From Burkholderiales bacterium (lineage in GTDB: Bacteria > Pseudomonadota > Gammaproteobacteria > Burkholderiales > UBA11063), in contig JAJFBE010000007.1 in the NCBI GenBank assembly GCA_020697255.1, positions 29,410-93,409 on the forward strand: DNA of 64,000 nucleotides, read 5' to 3'. How positions within the stretch are numbered: the first letter of the stretch is position 1; the number at the start of each line of letters is the position of its first letter. Below the pieces are notes generated by a model. It made no database searches, was not told where the DNA came from, and saw nothing but the letters and a program-made list of their open reading frames with translations. A program made the position numbers and the translations under genes. Positions 55,585 to 64,000 of this stretch are shown one piece after another.

Positions 55585-56055
55585 ATGAAACCATCAACCT
55601 CACGTTATTTACGTATATTTACGTTATTATTTTTGGTGTACCTAGCTTTTTCAGTTAAAGCATATGCAGATCCAGCAGAGGAATACTCTGTTCCCGTTAA
55701 AATAATAAATAACACCGGGCAACCGATTACTGTTAATGTTGAATACATGGGCCCTAGGCGTGATGGGTTTAAAGCAATTGCAAAAGATATTGATCTTAAC
55801 CCAAATGATACATATAATACAACTGCAGAAGGGTACGGACTTAATGAGTGGCTAATTCAATACAAACCTCTTGGCTGGAAGACTTATATTTTTAAAAGTT
55901 TTAAGGGCGCAAGTTACAAAAGCTGCCAGATATACCCTAAAGAGGATAAAGGTGGCATAACAATTGACTTGATAGATGATAAGTATCAAATACTGATGCC
56001 ATCTGGTGACTGTGGACCAGATACATTTTACAGGCATATGCCATCGTTTAGTTAA
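55585..56055 (+). CDS. Small exported protein, paralogue of the next gene
   Basis: The 156-residue protein has a signal peptide (RIFTLLFLVYLAFSVKAYAD). The mature part starts YSVPVKIINNTGQPITVNVE and contains PLGWKTYIFKSFKG, a Cys, and YQILMPSGDCG near the end. These blocks match the following gene, so the two are paralogues with two conserved cysteines that could form a disulfide. A small beta-sandwich is likely. AGAAAGG precedes the ATG. Function unknown. Confidence 0.75.
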   Translation: MKPSTSRYLRIFTLLFLVYLAFSVKAYADPAEEYSVPVKIINNTGQPITVNVEYMGPRRDGFKAIAKDIDLNPNDTYNTTAEGYGLNEWLIQYKPLGWKTYIFKSFKGASYKSCQIYPKEDKGGITIDLIDDKYQILMPSGDCGPDTFYRHMPSFS

Positions 56056-56095
56056 TAATCCACGCTCGTTTCAATATTTTTTAAAGGCAATAAAA

Positions 56096-56560
56096 ATGAA
56101 AAAGCTTATCTTAAATTATTCACATCTTAAAATATTCGCATTAATAATCTCTAGTTACTTAGGTATTTCTAACCAGGCATATGGAAATGTTAAAGTACCA
56201 TTTACAGTAATAAATAGATTTCAAGAGCCACTGTTTGTCGAAGTTACTGTTGGCTCGTCCAACGTTCCTTCTATAAAGCAAATTATAATGACTGGTAACG
56301 GCAATAATTTTGCTACAGGAGGCACTGTTACTGGCAGTGACGACCTTTTAAACACTAACAATTGGAATATCCGAATTGCACCTCTTGGTTGGGACAAGTA
56401 TATCTTTGGCGTCCAGAAGGAATGTAAGGTTAAGACAAATGACCTTAATCCACCTGACAATATACGGATTTTTATAGATGGAGGAAAGTATGAGATCAAC
56501 ATGCTATCCGGATCTTGTAAGGGAGATTTTAAATCTATATGGACCGAAATTCCTAAATAA
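56096..56560 (+). CDS. Small exported protein, paralogue of the preceding gene
   Basis: I place the start at 56096 (MKKLILNYSHLKIFALIISS), with AAAGG upstream; the frame extends back to 56006 but that part overlaps the preceding gene and would bury the signal peptide. The 154-residue product has the same blocks as its neighbour: VPFTVINRFQEPLFVEV, APLGWDKYIFGVQKEC and YEINMLSGSCKG. The pair probably arose by tandem duplication and shares the promoter at 55481. Confidence 0.75.
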   Translation: MKKLILNYSHLKIFALIISSYLGISNQAYGNVKVPFTVINRFQEPLFVEVTVGSSNVPSIKQIIMTGNGNNFATGGTVTGSDDLLNTNNWNIRIAPLGWDKYIFGVQKECKVKTNDLNPPDNIRIFIDGGKYEINMLSGSCKGDFKSIWTEIPK

Positions 56561-56569
56561 CGAATGGCC

Positions 56570-56589
56570 ATTCTCACATACGTGGGAAT
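56570..56589. repeat. dRS3-like palindrome between convergent genes
   Basis: ATTCTC-N8-GGGAAT, extended to GCCATTC...GAATGGC. It lies between the exported gene and the dnaK stop, where it could terminate transcription from both sides. Confidence 0.6.
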
Positions 56590-56606
56590 GGCAAATATTA
56601 TATCAA

Positions 56607-58577
56607 TTAACGTTTTTCGTCTTTATTCTTGTGACTGTCTTTACCAACTTCAGTAAATTCAGCATCAATAACGTTATCATCTGCTGGCTTGCTGCCAGAT
56701 GCTTCTTCTGCGCCACCTGGGGCTGCACCTTCTGCTGCACCCTGCTGGTTAGCCTGCATGTCTTTATACATCATTTCGCCGATTTTTTGTGAAGCAGTCA
56801 TCAACTCCTGCACTTTAGCCTCAATATTTGCTTTATCATCAGTCTTAAGAGCCTCTTCGACAGCCTTAATTGCTGCTTCAACTTTTTCTTTTTCTGAAGA
56901 CTCAACTTTATCACCATAATCAGCTAAAGATTTTTTAACCGAATGAATCATAGCATCAGCATTATTTCTTGCCCCAACCAGTTCTTCCATTTTCTTATCT
57001 TCTTCAGCATGCGATTCTGCATCTTGCACCATCTTTTGGATTTCTTCTTCAGATAAGCCTGAATTTGCCTGGATAGTTATCTTATTCTCTTTACCAGTTG
57101 CTTTGTCTTTAGCCGAAACATGTAAAATACCATTGGCATCAATATCAAAAGTTACCTCAATTTGTGGCATGCCACGCATTGCCGGTGGAATATCAGTCAG
57201 GTTAAACTGGCCAAGGCTCTTGTTACCAGATGCCATCGGACGCTCACCTTGCAATACATGAATAGTAACTGCAGTTTGGTTATCTTCAGCTGTTGAAAAT
57301 ACTTGGGAAGCTTTAGTTGGTATCGTAGTATTTTTGTTAATCAGCTTAGTCATCACACTGCCCATAGTCTCAATACCCAAAGATAATGGCGTAACATCTA
57401 ATAACAACACGTCTTTGCGATCACCAGATAATACTGAACCTTGAATCGCCGCGCCAACTGCAACCGCTTCATCCGGATTTACGTCTTTTCTTGGCTCTTT
57501 ACCAAAAAATTCTTTTACCGTATCCTGAACTTTTGGCATACGGGTTTGACCGCCCACCAAGATTACATCATCGATATCAGATGCTGATAAATTGGCATCT
57601 TTTAACGCAATACGGCATGGCTCTACTGTACGTGCAACTAATTCTTCAACCAAAGACTCAAATTTAGCACGGGTTAATTTCATTACCAAATGTTTTGGAC
57701 CAGTTGCATCCATTGTAATATATGGCAGGTTAATTTCGGTTTGCTGCGAAGATGATAATTCAATCTTAGCTTTTTCAGCGGCATCCTTTAAACGTTGTAA
57801 TGCCATAATATCAGTTTTTAGATCAATTCCTTGCTCTTTTTTAAATTCGCCAATAATGTAATCAATTAAACGTTGGTCAAAATCTTCACCACCTAAAAAT
57901 GTATCACCATTAGTTGATAATACTTCAAACTGGCTTTCACCATCAACATCAGCTATCTCGATAATTGAAATATCAAATGTTCCGCCACCTAAGTCATATA
58001 CCGCTATCTTACGATCACGTCCTTCTTTTTTGGACAACCCAAAGGCCAATGCCGCAGCTGTAGGCTCATTAATAATCCGCTTTACTTCAAGACCGGCAAT
58101 ACGCCCGGCATCTTTAGTTGCCTGACGCTGGCTATCATTAAAATATGCAGGTACTGTAATAACAGCCTCAGTTACTGTCTCACCCAGGTAATCTTCTGCA
58201 GTTTTTTTCATTTTTTTAAGAACTTCGGCAGAAATTTGTGGTGGTGCTAAATTTTCTTTCTCAATTTTAACCCACGCATCCCCATTACCAGCCTTAACAA
58301 TCTCATATGGCATAAGGTCTATATCTTTTTGTACTTCTTTTTCCTCAAACCTTCTACCAATTAAACGTTTAACTGCATATACAGTATGCTTTGGATTGGT
58401 AACTGCCTGACGTTTTGCCGGAGCACCAACTAATACTTCGCCTTCATTGGTGTAAGCAATGATTGAAGGGGTAGTTCTGGCACCTTCTGAGTTCTCGATT
58501 ACTTTTGGCTGACCATTTTCAATAACTGATACACATGAATTTGTGGTACCTAAGTCAATTCCTATAATTTTTCCCAT
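56607..58577 (-). CDS. dnaK: Chaperone DnaK
   Basis: I place the start at 58577 ([15 protein letters not shown]), preceded by AGGAAG; a more upstream ATG at 58607 adds ten residues absent from the family. The 656-residue protein has the ATPase motifs [25 protein letters not shown] and [13 protein letters not shown], the substrate domain and a helical lid. The C-terminal tail ends in a lysine-rich [10 protein letters not shown] rather than the common EEVKDKK. A heat-shock-like promoter lies directly upstream, besides the one before grpE. Confidence 0.96.
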   Translation of the reverse strand: MGKIIGIDLGTTNSCVSVIENGQPKVIENSEGARTTPSIIAYTNEGEVLVGAPAKRQAVTNPKHTVYAVKRLIGRRFEEKEVQKDIDLMPYEIVKAGNGDAWVKIEKENLAPPQISAEVLKKMKKTAEDYLGETVTEAVITVPAYFNDSQRQATKDAGRIAGLEVKRIINEPTAAALAFGLSKKEGRDRKIAVYDLGGGTFDISIIEIADVDGESQFEVLSTNGDTFLGGEDFDQRLIDYIIGEFKKEQGIDLKTDIMALQRLKDAAEKAKIELSSSQQTEINLPYITMDATGPKHLVMKLTRAKFESLVEELVARTVEPCRIALKDANLSASDIDDVILVGGQTRMPKVQDTVKEFFGKEPRKDVNPDEAVAVGAAIQGSVLSGDRKDVLLLDVTPLSLGIETMGSVMTKLINKNTTIPTKASQVFSTAEDNQTAVTIHVLQGERPMASGNKSLGQFNLTDIPPAMRGMPQIEVTFDIDANGILHVSAKDKATGKENKITIQANSGLSEEEIQKMVQDAESHAEEDKKMEELVGARNNADAMIHSVKKSLADYGDKVESSEKEKVEAAIKAVEEALKTDDKANIEAKVQELMTASQKIGEMMYKDMQANQQGAAEGAAPGGAEEASGSKPADDNVIDAEFTEVGKDSHKNKDEKR

Positions 58578-58644
58578 TTGTCTTCTTCCTTTCAGATTTG
58601 GTAGCAAAAAGATTTTCTGCCAATTTTTTATATTGTTATATTTA

Positions 58645-58672
58645 AAATAAGGTTATTTTTATGTTTTTCAAG
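58645..58672 (-). promoter_or_regulatory. Sigma-32-like promoter before dnaK
   Basis: CTTGAAA (58666-58672 complement), 13 bases, CCTTATTT (58645-58652 complement) resembles the heat-shock consensus CTTGAAA-N11-16-CCCCATnT. It lies between grpE and dnaK. Confidence 0.6.
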
Positions 58673-58686
58673 AGTTTTTAATGCAA

Positions 58687-59262
58687 TTATTTAGTTACGG
58701 TCACCATGGCTGGCCTTAGCACCCGCTCATTTAAAACGTAACCTTTTTGCATAACATCTATGATTGTATTTGGTTCTGCACCTTCTGTTTCAATAGTAGT
58801 CATTGCCTGATGCAGATGCGGATCAAGTTTATCTTTGGAATTTGGACATATTTCTTTTATTTGTTGGCGTTCAAAGGTTTGTACCAATTGCTTTAATGTT
58901 AAATCAACACCAGTTTTTATCGCTTCAAAATTACCCGAGGTATCTTTTAGCGCCATTTCCAGATAGTCTTTTACTATAACCATATCTTTAGCAAAAGAAG
59001 CTATGGCATAATCACGGGCTTTTTTAACCTCTTCATTGCTACGCCTCTGGATATTTTGCATTTCTGCCTGGGAACGAACATACAGGTCTTTTAATTCGGC
59101 AACCTTCTGTTCTAATTCATTAATTTTGTCCTGCTCGGTGTTAGCCGATATATTCTCATCTTCAACGGCAACATTTTGGGCTGCAATTTCGTCCAACAGC
59201 TCTATGCCTTGCTCTTCTGCCTCGGCGTTAGCATTGATTTTTTCATTTGGTGTATTATTCAT
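58687..59262 (-). CDS. grpE: Nucleotide exchange factor GrpE
   Basis: The 191-residue protein has an acidic N-terminus, a long coiled coil (about 45-90: INELEQKVAELKDLYVRSQAEMQNIQRRS) and the C-terminal beta domain with GYVLNERVLRPAMVTV. It releases ADP from DnaK. GAGGT precedes the start. It lies upstream of dnaK with 109 bases between, and has its own heat-shock-like promoter. Confidence 0.95.
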   Translation of the reverse strand: MNNTPNEKINANAEAEEQGIELLDEIAAQNVAVEDENISANTEQDKINELEQKVAELKDLYVRSQAEMQNIQRRSNEEVKKARDYAIASFAKDMVIVKDYLEMALKDTSGNFEAIKTGVDLTLKQLVQTFERQQIKEICPNSKDKLDPHLHQAMTTIETEGAEPNTIIDVMQKGYVLNERVLRPAMVTVTK

Positions 59263-59305
59263 TATTACCTCATAATCTATATGGTTTTGTTTAGCATATC
59301 AAATG

Positions 59306-59333
59306 TTATGTGGTTAATTTGAGCTTTTTCAAG
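59306..59333 (-). promoter_or_regulatory. Sigma-32-like promoter before grpE
   Basis: CTTGAAA (59327-59333 complement), 13 bases, CCACATAA (59306-59313 complement). Same -35 and same spacing as the copy before dnaK. It lies 44 bases upstream of the grpE start. Confidence 0.65.
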
Positions 59334-59379
59334 AGGTGAGTCAAAATTATTTGACTAATATTGTTGTAATTTGGGATGT

Positions 59380-60402
59380 TTAATTGGTATAACCATTTGA
59401 ATTTTTAGTTTGCCAGTTCCAGGTGTCTCTACACATCTCTTCTATACCAAATCTGGCTCTCCAACCAAGTAATTGTTGTGCTAAGTTGGTATCAGCATAA
59501 CAAGCAGCAATGTCACCGCTTCTTCTTGGCATAAATTTATAATCTATCTTTTTACCCGAGGCCTTTTCAAAAGCTTGTACTACGTCTAATACCGAATATC
59601 CCCTGCCGGTACCTAAATTTACAGTAAGCAAATTATCCCGGCTAGCATTAGATAAATACTCCAGGGTTCTTACATGACCAAGTGCCAAATCTACTACATG
59701 AATATAGTCACGTATACCAGTCCCATCATGTGTAGCATAGTCATTACCAAAAACACTCAGGTACTCACGCCTGCCTACAGCAACCTGGGCAATATACGGC
59801 ATCAAATTATTGGGTATCCCTTGCGGGTCTTCACCAATTAAACCAGATGAATGCGCCCCGATTGGATTAAAGTAGCGCAAAATACCGACTTTAAATTGGT
59901 TATCACTAGTGTATAAATCACGTAATACCTGCTCAATCATTAATTTACTCCAACCATACGGATTGGTTGGCTTTAATGGAAAATCTTCCTTAATCGGCAC
60001 CTTATGGGGGTCACCATAAACTGTTGCTGATGAGCTAAACACAATGGTTTTTATGTTATGATTTTTTAGCTGCCGAAATAATTCTATACTACCACTGACA
60101 TTATTTTGATAATATTCCAGGGGGTTTTGTACAGATTCACCCACAGCCTTTAAGGCTGCAAAATGTATAACCCCGTCAATTTGATGTTTGTATAATATAT
60201 CGGTTAACGCCTGCTTATCCTGAATATCACATTGATAAAAAATGGGTCTTATACCGGTAATTTGCTCTATACGATCTAATACCTTAATGCTTGAATTAGA
60301 CAAATTATCAACTATTACTGAAGTATATCCGGCATTAATTAACTCTACAACTGTATGTGAACCTATATAGCCTAATCCGCCGGTTACTAGTATTGTTTTC
60401 AT
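59380..60402 (-). CDS. galE: UDP-glucose 4-epimerase
   Basis: The 340-residue protein has the NAD-binding GGLGYIGSHTVVEL, the catalytic FSSSATVYG and YGWSK (Tyr-x-x-x-Lys), and the GalE-type HDGTGIRDYIHVVDLA. It interconverts UDP-glucose and UDP-galactose, for surface sugars or galactose use. It stands alone on the minus strand downstream of the DsbC pair. Confidence 0.93.
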   Translation of the reverse strand: MKTILVTGGLGYIGSHTVVELINAGYTSVIVDNLSNSSIKVLDRIEQITGIRPIFYQCDIQDKQALTDILYKHQIDGVIHFAALKAVGESVQNPLEYYQNNVSGSIELFRQLKNHNIKTIVFSSSATVYGDPHKVPIKEDFPLKPTNPYGWSKLMIEQVLRDLYTSDNQFKVGILRYFNPIGAHSSGLIGEDPQGIPNNLMPYIAQVAVGRREYLSVFGNDYATHDGTGIRDYIHVVDLALGHVRTLEYLSNASRDNLLTVNLGTGRGYSVLDVVQAFEKASGKKIDYKFMPRRSGDIAACYADTNLAQQLLGWRARFGIEEMCRDTWNWQTKNSNGYTN

Positions 60403-60537
60403 GTGGTTTAATAACTTTCTTTCAATATCTAAATTTTCAATTAATCATGTATGGACTCGCCCATGAATGAGTATGGCGTAACCTGTGGGATGATATAACC
60501 CTGCGGTAATTACATATTGCACACAGGCGTCGTACAG

Positions 60538-61395
60538 CTACTTTGCTGGGTTTCCAGGCACTGGCGCAGATGGTGCTTTTGAGGTAACTACTGCCGGTTT
60601 AACCTGGCTCTCATTTGCAGGCTTAACGCCACTTTCATTAGCTGGTGCTGCAGGTGCTGGTGTTGTATCCGTTATTAGCTTATCCAGATAATCTGCTGGA
60701 ATCAGGCCTGAAACTATTTGCCCATTGGGCAAAACTATTGTTGGAGTAGCTTCTACCCCTACAATTTCAGAACCAACTTTTTTCATTTGCTCCAAATTAG
60801 CCAACCGTTTACATTGACTTTGTATTGGCAAGGTCTTATCATTTACCATCCAGTCGATATAGGTTACATCCGGATTTTCAGCACAAATAATTCGTTTGGC
60901 ATCATTATCCGAGTTGGCATGCATAGCCATCGGATATAAAAAATAATAGATTGTAAGGTCTTTTTGTTTAGTTAGTATATCTGCATCTAAGCGCTTACAA
61001 AATGGGCAGTCCGGATCAGTAAATACTGCAATCTTGCGCTGACCTTTACCGATAATTTTGACAATTGCGATTTTAGTCGGTATTTTATTCCAATCAACAA
61101 CTGATAAACTTTTTACCTTCTGTTCAGTCAGGCTCTGTTTAATAGTTAAATCAACCATATTTCCAAGCATAGCATAACGACCAGTAGAGTCAACATAAAA
61201 TACCTTACGTCCGGAAATAATTTCATATATACCACCAATCGGGGATATGTTTACCTGGTCTATCGGTAATTGCGGCAGGGTGTCTTTTAAAGTTTTGCGT
61301 AGCTGGGCAGAAATATTTGCCGGTGCAGTATCGGCATTAGCTATAGGTTGAAATAAAATTATACATAAGCATAACAGCTTTAATAACTTTAACAT
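60538..61395 (-). CDS. dsbC: DsbC-type disulfide isomerase, copy 2
   Basis: The 285-residue protein has a signal peptide (LLCLCIILFQPIANAD), an N-terminal dimerisation domain (PIGGIYEIISGRKVFYVDSTGRY) and a thioredoxin domain with DPDCPFCKRL. E. coli DsbC uses CGYC, so the CPFC active site is a variant closer to DsbA-type chemistry. VGVEATPTIVLPNG holds the cis-Pro. The C-terminal 45 residues are a Pro/Ala/Ser-rich tail beyond the fold. It is a paralogue of the gene upstream (61528-62343). Confidence 0.88.
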   Translation of the reverse strand: MLKLLKLLCLCIILFQPIANADTAPANISAQLRKTLKDTLPQLPIDQVNISPIGGIYEIISGRKVFYVDSTGRYAMLGNMVDLTIKQSLTEQKVKSLSVVDWNKIPTKIAIVKIIGKGQRKIAVFTDPDCPFCKRLDADILTKQKDLTIYYFLYPMAMHANSDNDAKRIICAENPDVTYIDWMVNDKTLPIQSQCKRLANLEQMKKVGSEIVGVEATPTIVLPNGQIVSGLIPADYLDKLITDTTPAPAAPANESGVKPANESQVKPAVVTSKAPSAPVPGNPAK

Positions 61396-61433
61396 TTATA
61401 CTTTACCATTTCAGACACATATTGTCATTAAAT

Positions 61434-61461
61434 AAAAAAGACCTGAACGTAAATACAGGTC
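61434..61461 (-). terminator. Terminator after DsbC copy 1
   Basis: In the minus direction GACCTG and CAGGTC form a stem followed by TTTTTT. It separates the two dsbC genes. A longer ATTCCCGC...GCGGGAAT stem (61482-61517) lies just before it. Confidence 0.7.
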
Positions 61462-61481
61462 CTCTAAAATTTGTAATATAA

Positions 61482-61517
61482 ATTCCCGCATATCGCACAA
61501 GTGCAAAGCGCGGGAAT
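61482..61517. repeat. Long-loop palindrome of the ATTCCC/GGGAAT type
   Basis: ATTCCCGC and GCGGGAAT arms with a 20-base interior that itself contains GCAC...GTGC. It lies between the DsbC copy 1 stop and its terminator. Confidence 0.5.
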
Positions 61518-61527
61518 AACATTAATA

Positions 61528-62343
61528 TTACTTAGCTGCGGAAGCTGCTGGCGCTGATGCAGTAGCCGCTGGTGCTGAGGCAGCAGCTGGAGCTGAAGTA
61601 GCCGCAGGTTTTACACCACTAGCTTCATCCATTTGCTGCAATAATTGTTCCGCAGGCATAGCACCTGGCAAAATTTGCCCGTTAGATAAAATCAAAGTTG
61701 GGGTACCTTCAACCTGTACTATATCTGTACCAATTTTGAATATTTTATCTAATGCAGATGTATCGCAACTAGTATTTGTTGGTAAAGCTATCTTGTTTCT
61801 CATCCAATCGGTCCAGGCTTTAGCCCTGTCGCTGCTACACCATATTTTTTGTGAATCAGGCCTGGCCTGAGCATGCATAGGTAATGGGAATAAGAATGTA
61901 TAAATTGTTGTATCAGTTAACATTGGTGCAATTTGTTTTTCAAACATTTGGCAGTACGGACATTCTGGGTCTGAAAATACATATAATACTCGTTTACCTG
62001 AACCATTAACTTCCTTAATAGCCAAATCAAGTGGCAATAGTTTTGGATCTATCTTGCTTAATTCCTGGGTACGTTTCTCGGTCATGCTCTTTTTACTAGC
62101 TACATCAACCAAATTACCAAAGAATAAATATTTACCGTCATTAGTTATATAAAATACTTTACGCCCGATAACGACTTCATAAACACCATCAACAGGTGAT
62201 TTGTTTACTGCATCTATTTTTCCAATCCCTGGGATTTGTTTCAATAAGTCAGCTTTAATTTGATCCGGCGATTTAGAACTGCCTCCAGGATTACATGCCG
62301 CTAAACCAACACCTAACAATAACATTACTAATAATTTCTTCAC
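61528..62343 (-). CDS. dsbC: DsbC-type disulfide isomerase, copy 1 (lipoprotein)
   Basis: The 271-residue protein has a lipobox (LLGVGLAACNPGG), so Cys 17 should be lipidated and the enzyme held at a membrane. The dimerisation domain (PVDGVYEVVIGRKVFYITNDGKY) and thioredoxin domain (SDPECPYCQMFEKQ) follow. The active site is CPYC, not CGYC. The last ~30 residues are an Ala/Ser/Pro-rich repeat tail (SAPAA units). It aligns end to end with copy 2 except for the anchor, suggesting duplication followed by a split into lipidated and soluble forms. Confidence 0.88.
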   Translation of the reverse strand: MKKLLVMLLLGVGLAACNPGGSSKSPDQIKADLLKQIPGIGKIDAVNKSPVDGVYEVVIGRKVFYITNDGKYLFFGNLVDVASKKSMTEKRTQELSKIDPKLLPLDLAIKEVNGSGKRVLYVFSDPECPYCQMFEKQIAPMLTDTTIYTFLFPLPMHAQARPDSQKIWCSSDRAKAWTDWMRNKIALPTNTSCDTSALDKIFKIGTDIVQVEGTPTLILSNGQILPGAMPAEQLLQQMDEASGVKPAATSAPAAASAPAATASAPAASAAK

Positions 62344-62457
62344 TTTTAATCCTATCTTAAAATTTATTAATTTTCCCTATAACCACTTATAGTGAAACAT
62401 TGATCACTAGAAGTCGTTATACTTAACCATCATTTCAAAAAAATTAAGTATAGTATT

Positions 62458-63612
62458 CTAATACTTTATTGCCCCAGAAATCAAATGTTTTTTTATATTT
62501 GGCAAATTATTTATCAGGTTTAAGCCCAAATTTCTCAAATTACGAACGGCCAATTGCCTGCTGTCAAACAGATGATGTAATCCATGACATACTAACTGCA
62601 TCTGATAAATAAAGGGTAACCGCTTTGCATTAAACTTAGCCAAAAGTGCTTCATCTCCTAGTTGGTACTGTGGTACTTTGCCAAGAATTAAAGCAAGCCG
62701 CCTGGCATCAGAAAAACCTAAATTTAGTCCTTGTCCGGCAAGCGGATGAATCGTGTGCGCTGCATCCCCGATTAGGACTACCCGATTGGCATTTAGCTTT
62801 TCTAATATATATAACCGAAGGGGAAAAGCTACAGCAGGTGTGAGTAATTTGAGGGTGCCAAGTTTATAACTACCGGCAGCAGCAACTTTTTCACATAAAG
62901 TATTACTATCCAGATTTAATAATTCTTTATAATTTTGACAAGACCATACAATTGAAATTTTATTCCCCGCCAATGGTAAATAAGCTAGCGTGTTACCCTG
63001 GTTAAACCACTGGTATGCAGTATTTTTATGTGGCAGCTCACACTCAAAATTGGCAACTAGCCCACCTTGTTTATAATCAATCAATTTAGTTTCAATTTTG
63101 GCATATTTACGTACAACTGAATTGGCCCCATCAGAACCTACAATTAACTGTGCCGTATAGCTGGTATTATGGCATTTAAGTAATGCATGTTGTTCATTTA
63201 TTATAATATTTTCGATATGCCCATAAATAAAATTGATATTTATTAGATCTTTTAATTTTTTGTATAAATGTTGTTGTAAATATCCATACTCTACGGTTTT
63301 AGCCAGTAAAAACTGGTTTGCCAATTTAGCATCGAATAATAAATTACTTTTATTATCACCAAAGATATCCATTTTTTGAATAACTCCCATCCTATCTTTT
63401 GGTGGAAGGCCACCAATTGCATCCAGATATTCAAGATTAAGCGGTGATATAGCGTAAATCTTATTATCCAAAGTACCAGATAAATCTGGCAATTGAACTG
63501 GTTTTGGTTCTAATAACCCGATTTCAAGTTTGGGGTTTTGTGTGGCCAAATCAAGTGCAAAAGCCGCGCCAACTAAACCACCACCAACAACAATAATATC
63601 AAAATTCTGCAT
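62458..63612 (-). CDS. UbiH/UbiF-family FAD monooxygenase
   Basis: The 384-residue protein has the FAD motif VVGGGLVGAAFALDL at the N-terminus, GSDGANSVVRKYA (about 155-167) and the second FAD motif VVLIGDAAHTIHPLAGQGLNLGFSD (about 270). It should hydroxylate the ubiquinone ring; which carbon is not decided by sequence alone. It follows another family member (63619 onward) by six bases, so two hydroxylation steps are encoded together. Confidence 0.85.
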   Translation of the reverse strand: MQNFDIIVVGGGLVGAAFALDLATQNPKLEIGLLEPKPVQLPDLSGTLDNKIYAISPLNLEYLDAIGGLPPKDRMGVIQKMDIFGDNKSNLLFDAKLANQFLLAKTVEYGYLQQHLYKKLKDLININFIYGHIENIIINEQHALLKCHNTSYTAQLIVGSDGANSVVRKYAKIETKLIDYKQGGLVANFECELPHKNTAYQWFNQGNTLAYLPLAGNKISIVWSCQNYKELLNLDSNTLCEKVAAAGSYKLGTLKLLTPAVAFPLRLYILEKLNANRVVLIGDAAHTIHPLAGQGLNLGFSDARRLALILGKVPQYQLGDEALLAKFNAKRLPFIYQMQLVCHGLHHLFDSRQLAVRNLRNLGLNLINNLPNIKKHLISGAIKY

Positions 63613-63618
63613 ATTTAT

Positions 63619-64000
63619 TTAATTACCAAAAATCAGGCTTTTTGCCAATTTATTTTGTAGTGGCTTACAATTACTAAGAGTCATAATACCTAAGCCACGT
63701 AGGTGTTTAGTATATGGTGCTTCTAAAAACCTGGCTAGAAAATGGGTAAACCCGATTACAAATTTGGAATCACCATTTCTTAGTTTGGCATAATCATCTA
63801 TTTTACTTAAGTCGCCATCAGTTAGTTCTAACAGGGCATCCACATCCCGTAAGCCTAAATTTAAGCCCTGAGCCGATACCGGATGAACACTTTGCGCTGA
63901 ATTACCGACTAAAATAACTCGATCAAGTACACGATTTTTAGCTACCCTAAGCTTTAATGGATAGGAATGCACTTTGCCCATAACTTCAAACCCGCCAAAA
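63619..64000 (-). CDS. UbiH-like FAD monooxygenase (3' part; cut by window edge)
   Basis: The frame is open to the window edge and includes FGGFEVMGKVHSYPLKLRVA and the FAD motif VILVGNSAQSVHPVSAQGLNLGLRD. HSYPL before the motif is typical of UbiH (2-octaprenyl-6-methoxyphenol hydroxylase). An ATG at 63981 is internal and not the true start. About 126 C-terminal residues are visible. Confidence 0.8.
   Translation of the reverse strand, partial: FGGFEVMGKVHSYPLKLRVAKNRVLDRVILVGNSAQSVHPVSAQGLNLGLRDVDALLELTDGDLSKIDDYAKLRNGDSKFVIGFTHFLARFLEAPYTKHLRGLGIMTLSNCKPLQNKLAKSLIFGN

Noticed and set aside
55394..55603. Minus-strand frame of 69 codons upstream of the exported pair.
   Set aside because: It covers the predicted promoter and palindrome of the plus-strand genes, has no ribosome site and no protein-like pattern.
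1..64000. Transfer RNA or ribosomal RNA genes.
   Set aside because: No cloverleaf or conserved rRNA stretch was seen in the gaps between genes.

Overview
The window looks like chromosome of a low-GC (roughly one-third G+C by eye), Gram-negative proteobacterium. The evidence is DsbC-type periplasmic isomerases, UbiH-type ubiquinone hydroxylases, lipobox lipoproteins, GltB/GltD and GrpE/DnaK/DnaJ. Two features lean toward Betaproteobacteria, possibly Neisseriales: small palindromes of the form ATTCCC-N8-GGGAAT, which is the geometry of the neisserial dRS3 repeat, and an EIIA-HPr-EI fusion next to a GlcNAc/glucose-type EIICB. This placement is an inference, not a proof.

Layout. 1-930: 5'-part of an exported protein of unknown function, with a palindromic promoter site. 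930-8629: a five-gene minus-strand operon that reads as a lysine-to-2-oxoglutarate pathway (lysine 6-dehydrogenase/saccharopine dehydrogenase family, ALDH7-type aldehyde dehydrogenase, DUF1338 2-oxoadipate dioxygenase/decarboxylase, SerC-type aminotransferase, YdiJ-type D-2-hydroxyglutarate dehydrogenase). 9049-10797: divergent proC and a PHP-domain phosphoesterase. 10802-12112: AAA/DUF4143 ATPase. 12391-16235: two tandem amino-acid permeases with a coupled tyrosine recombinase. 16260-24806: accessory genes, including an exported protein, a nucleotidyltransferase/SAP pair, an esterase, arylamine N-acetyltransferase, hipBA, a GFA protein, a class C beta-lactamase-fold hydrolase and a lipoprotein. 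24858-37063: the most rearranged part, with a decayed copy of the tig 5' end, intact tig, two ATPase genes with unusual repeat-rich promoters, several gene relics, a DUF1016 nuclease and an orphan 440-aa protein. 37177-44845: PTS EIICB, the EIIA-HPr-EI fusion, an FHS-type sugar permease and acs. 44992-45702: another exported orphan. 45792-55273: dnaJ, glnA, gltD, gltB and an rRNA pseudouridine synthase. 55585-56560: two paralogous exported proteins. 56607-59262: dnaK and grpE, each with its own heat-shock-like promoter. 59380-64000: galE, two tandem DsbC paralogues and two UbiH-family monooxygenases, the second cut by the window edge.

The core genes cover sugar uptake and phosphorylation, acetate activation, nitrogen assimilation (GS-GOGAT), lysine and proline metabolism, protein folding and ubiquinone synthesis.

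Three signals seem most worth following. (1) Both DUF4143 ATPase genes carry a promoter array of two full palindromes plus a half-site at an exact 32-bp pitch, at the same distance from the start codon, but with different palindrome sequences. (2) A 15-bp palindrome close to TACGGAAATTCCGTA sits about 23 bp upstream of the predicted -10 box of three unlinked loci that all encode small exported proteins of unknown function. (3) The lysine operon appears nearly complete. No tRNA, rRNA or CRISPR array was seen.
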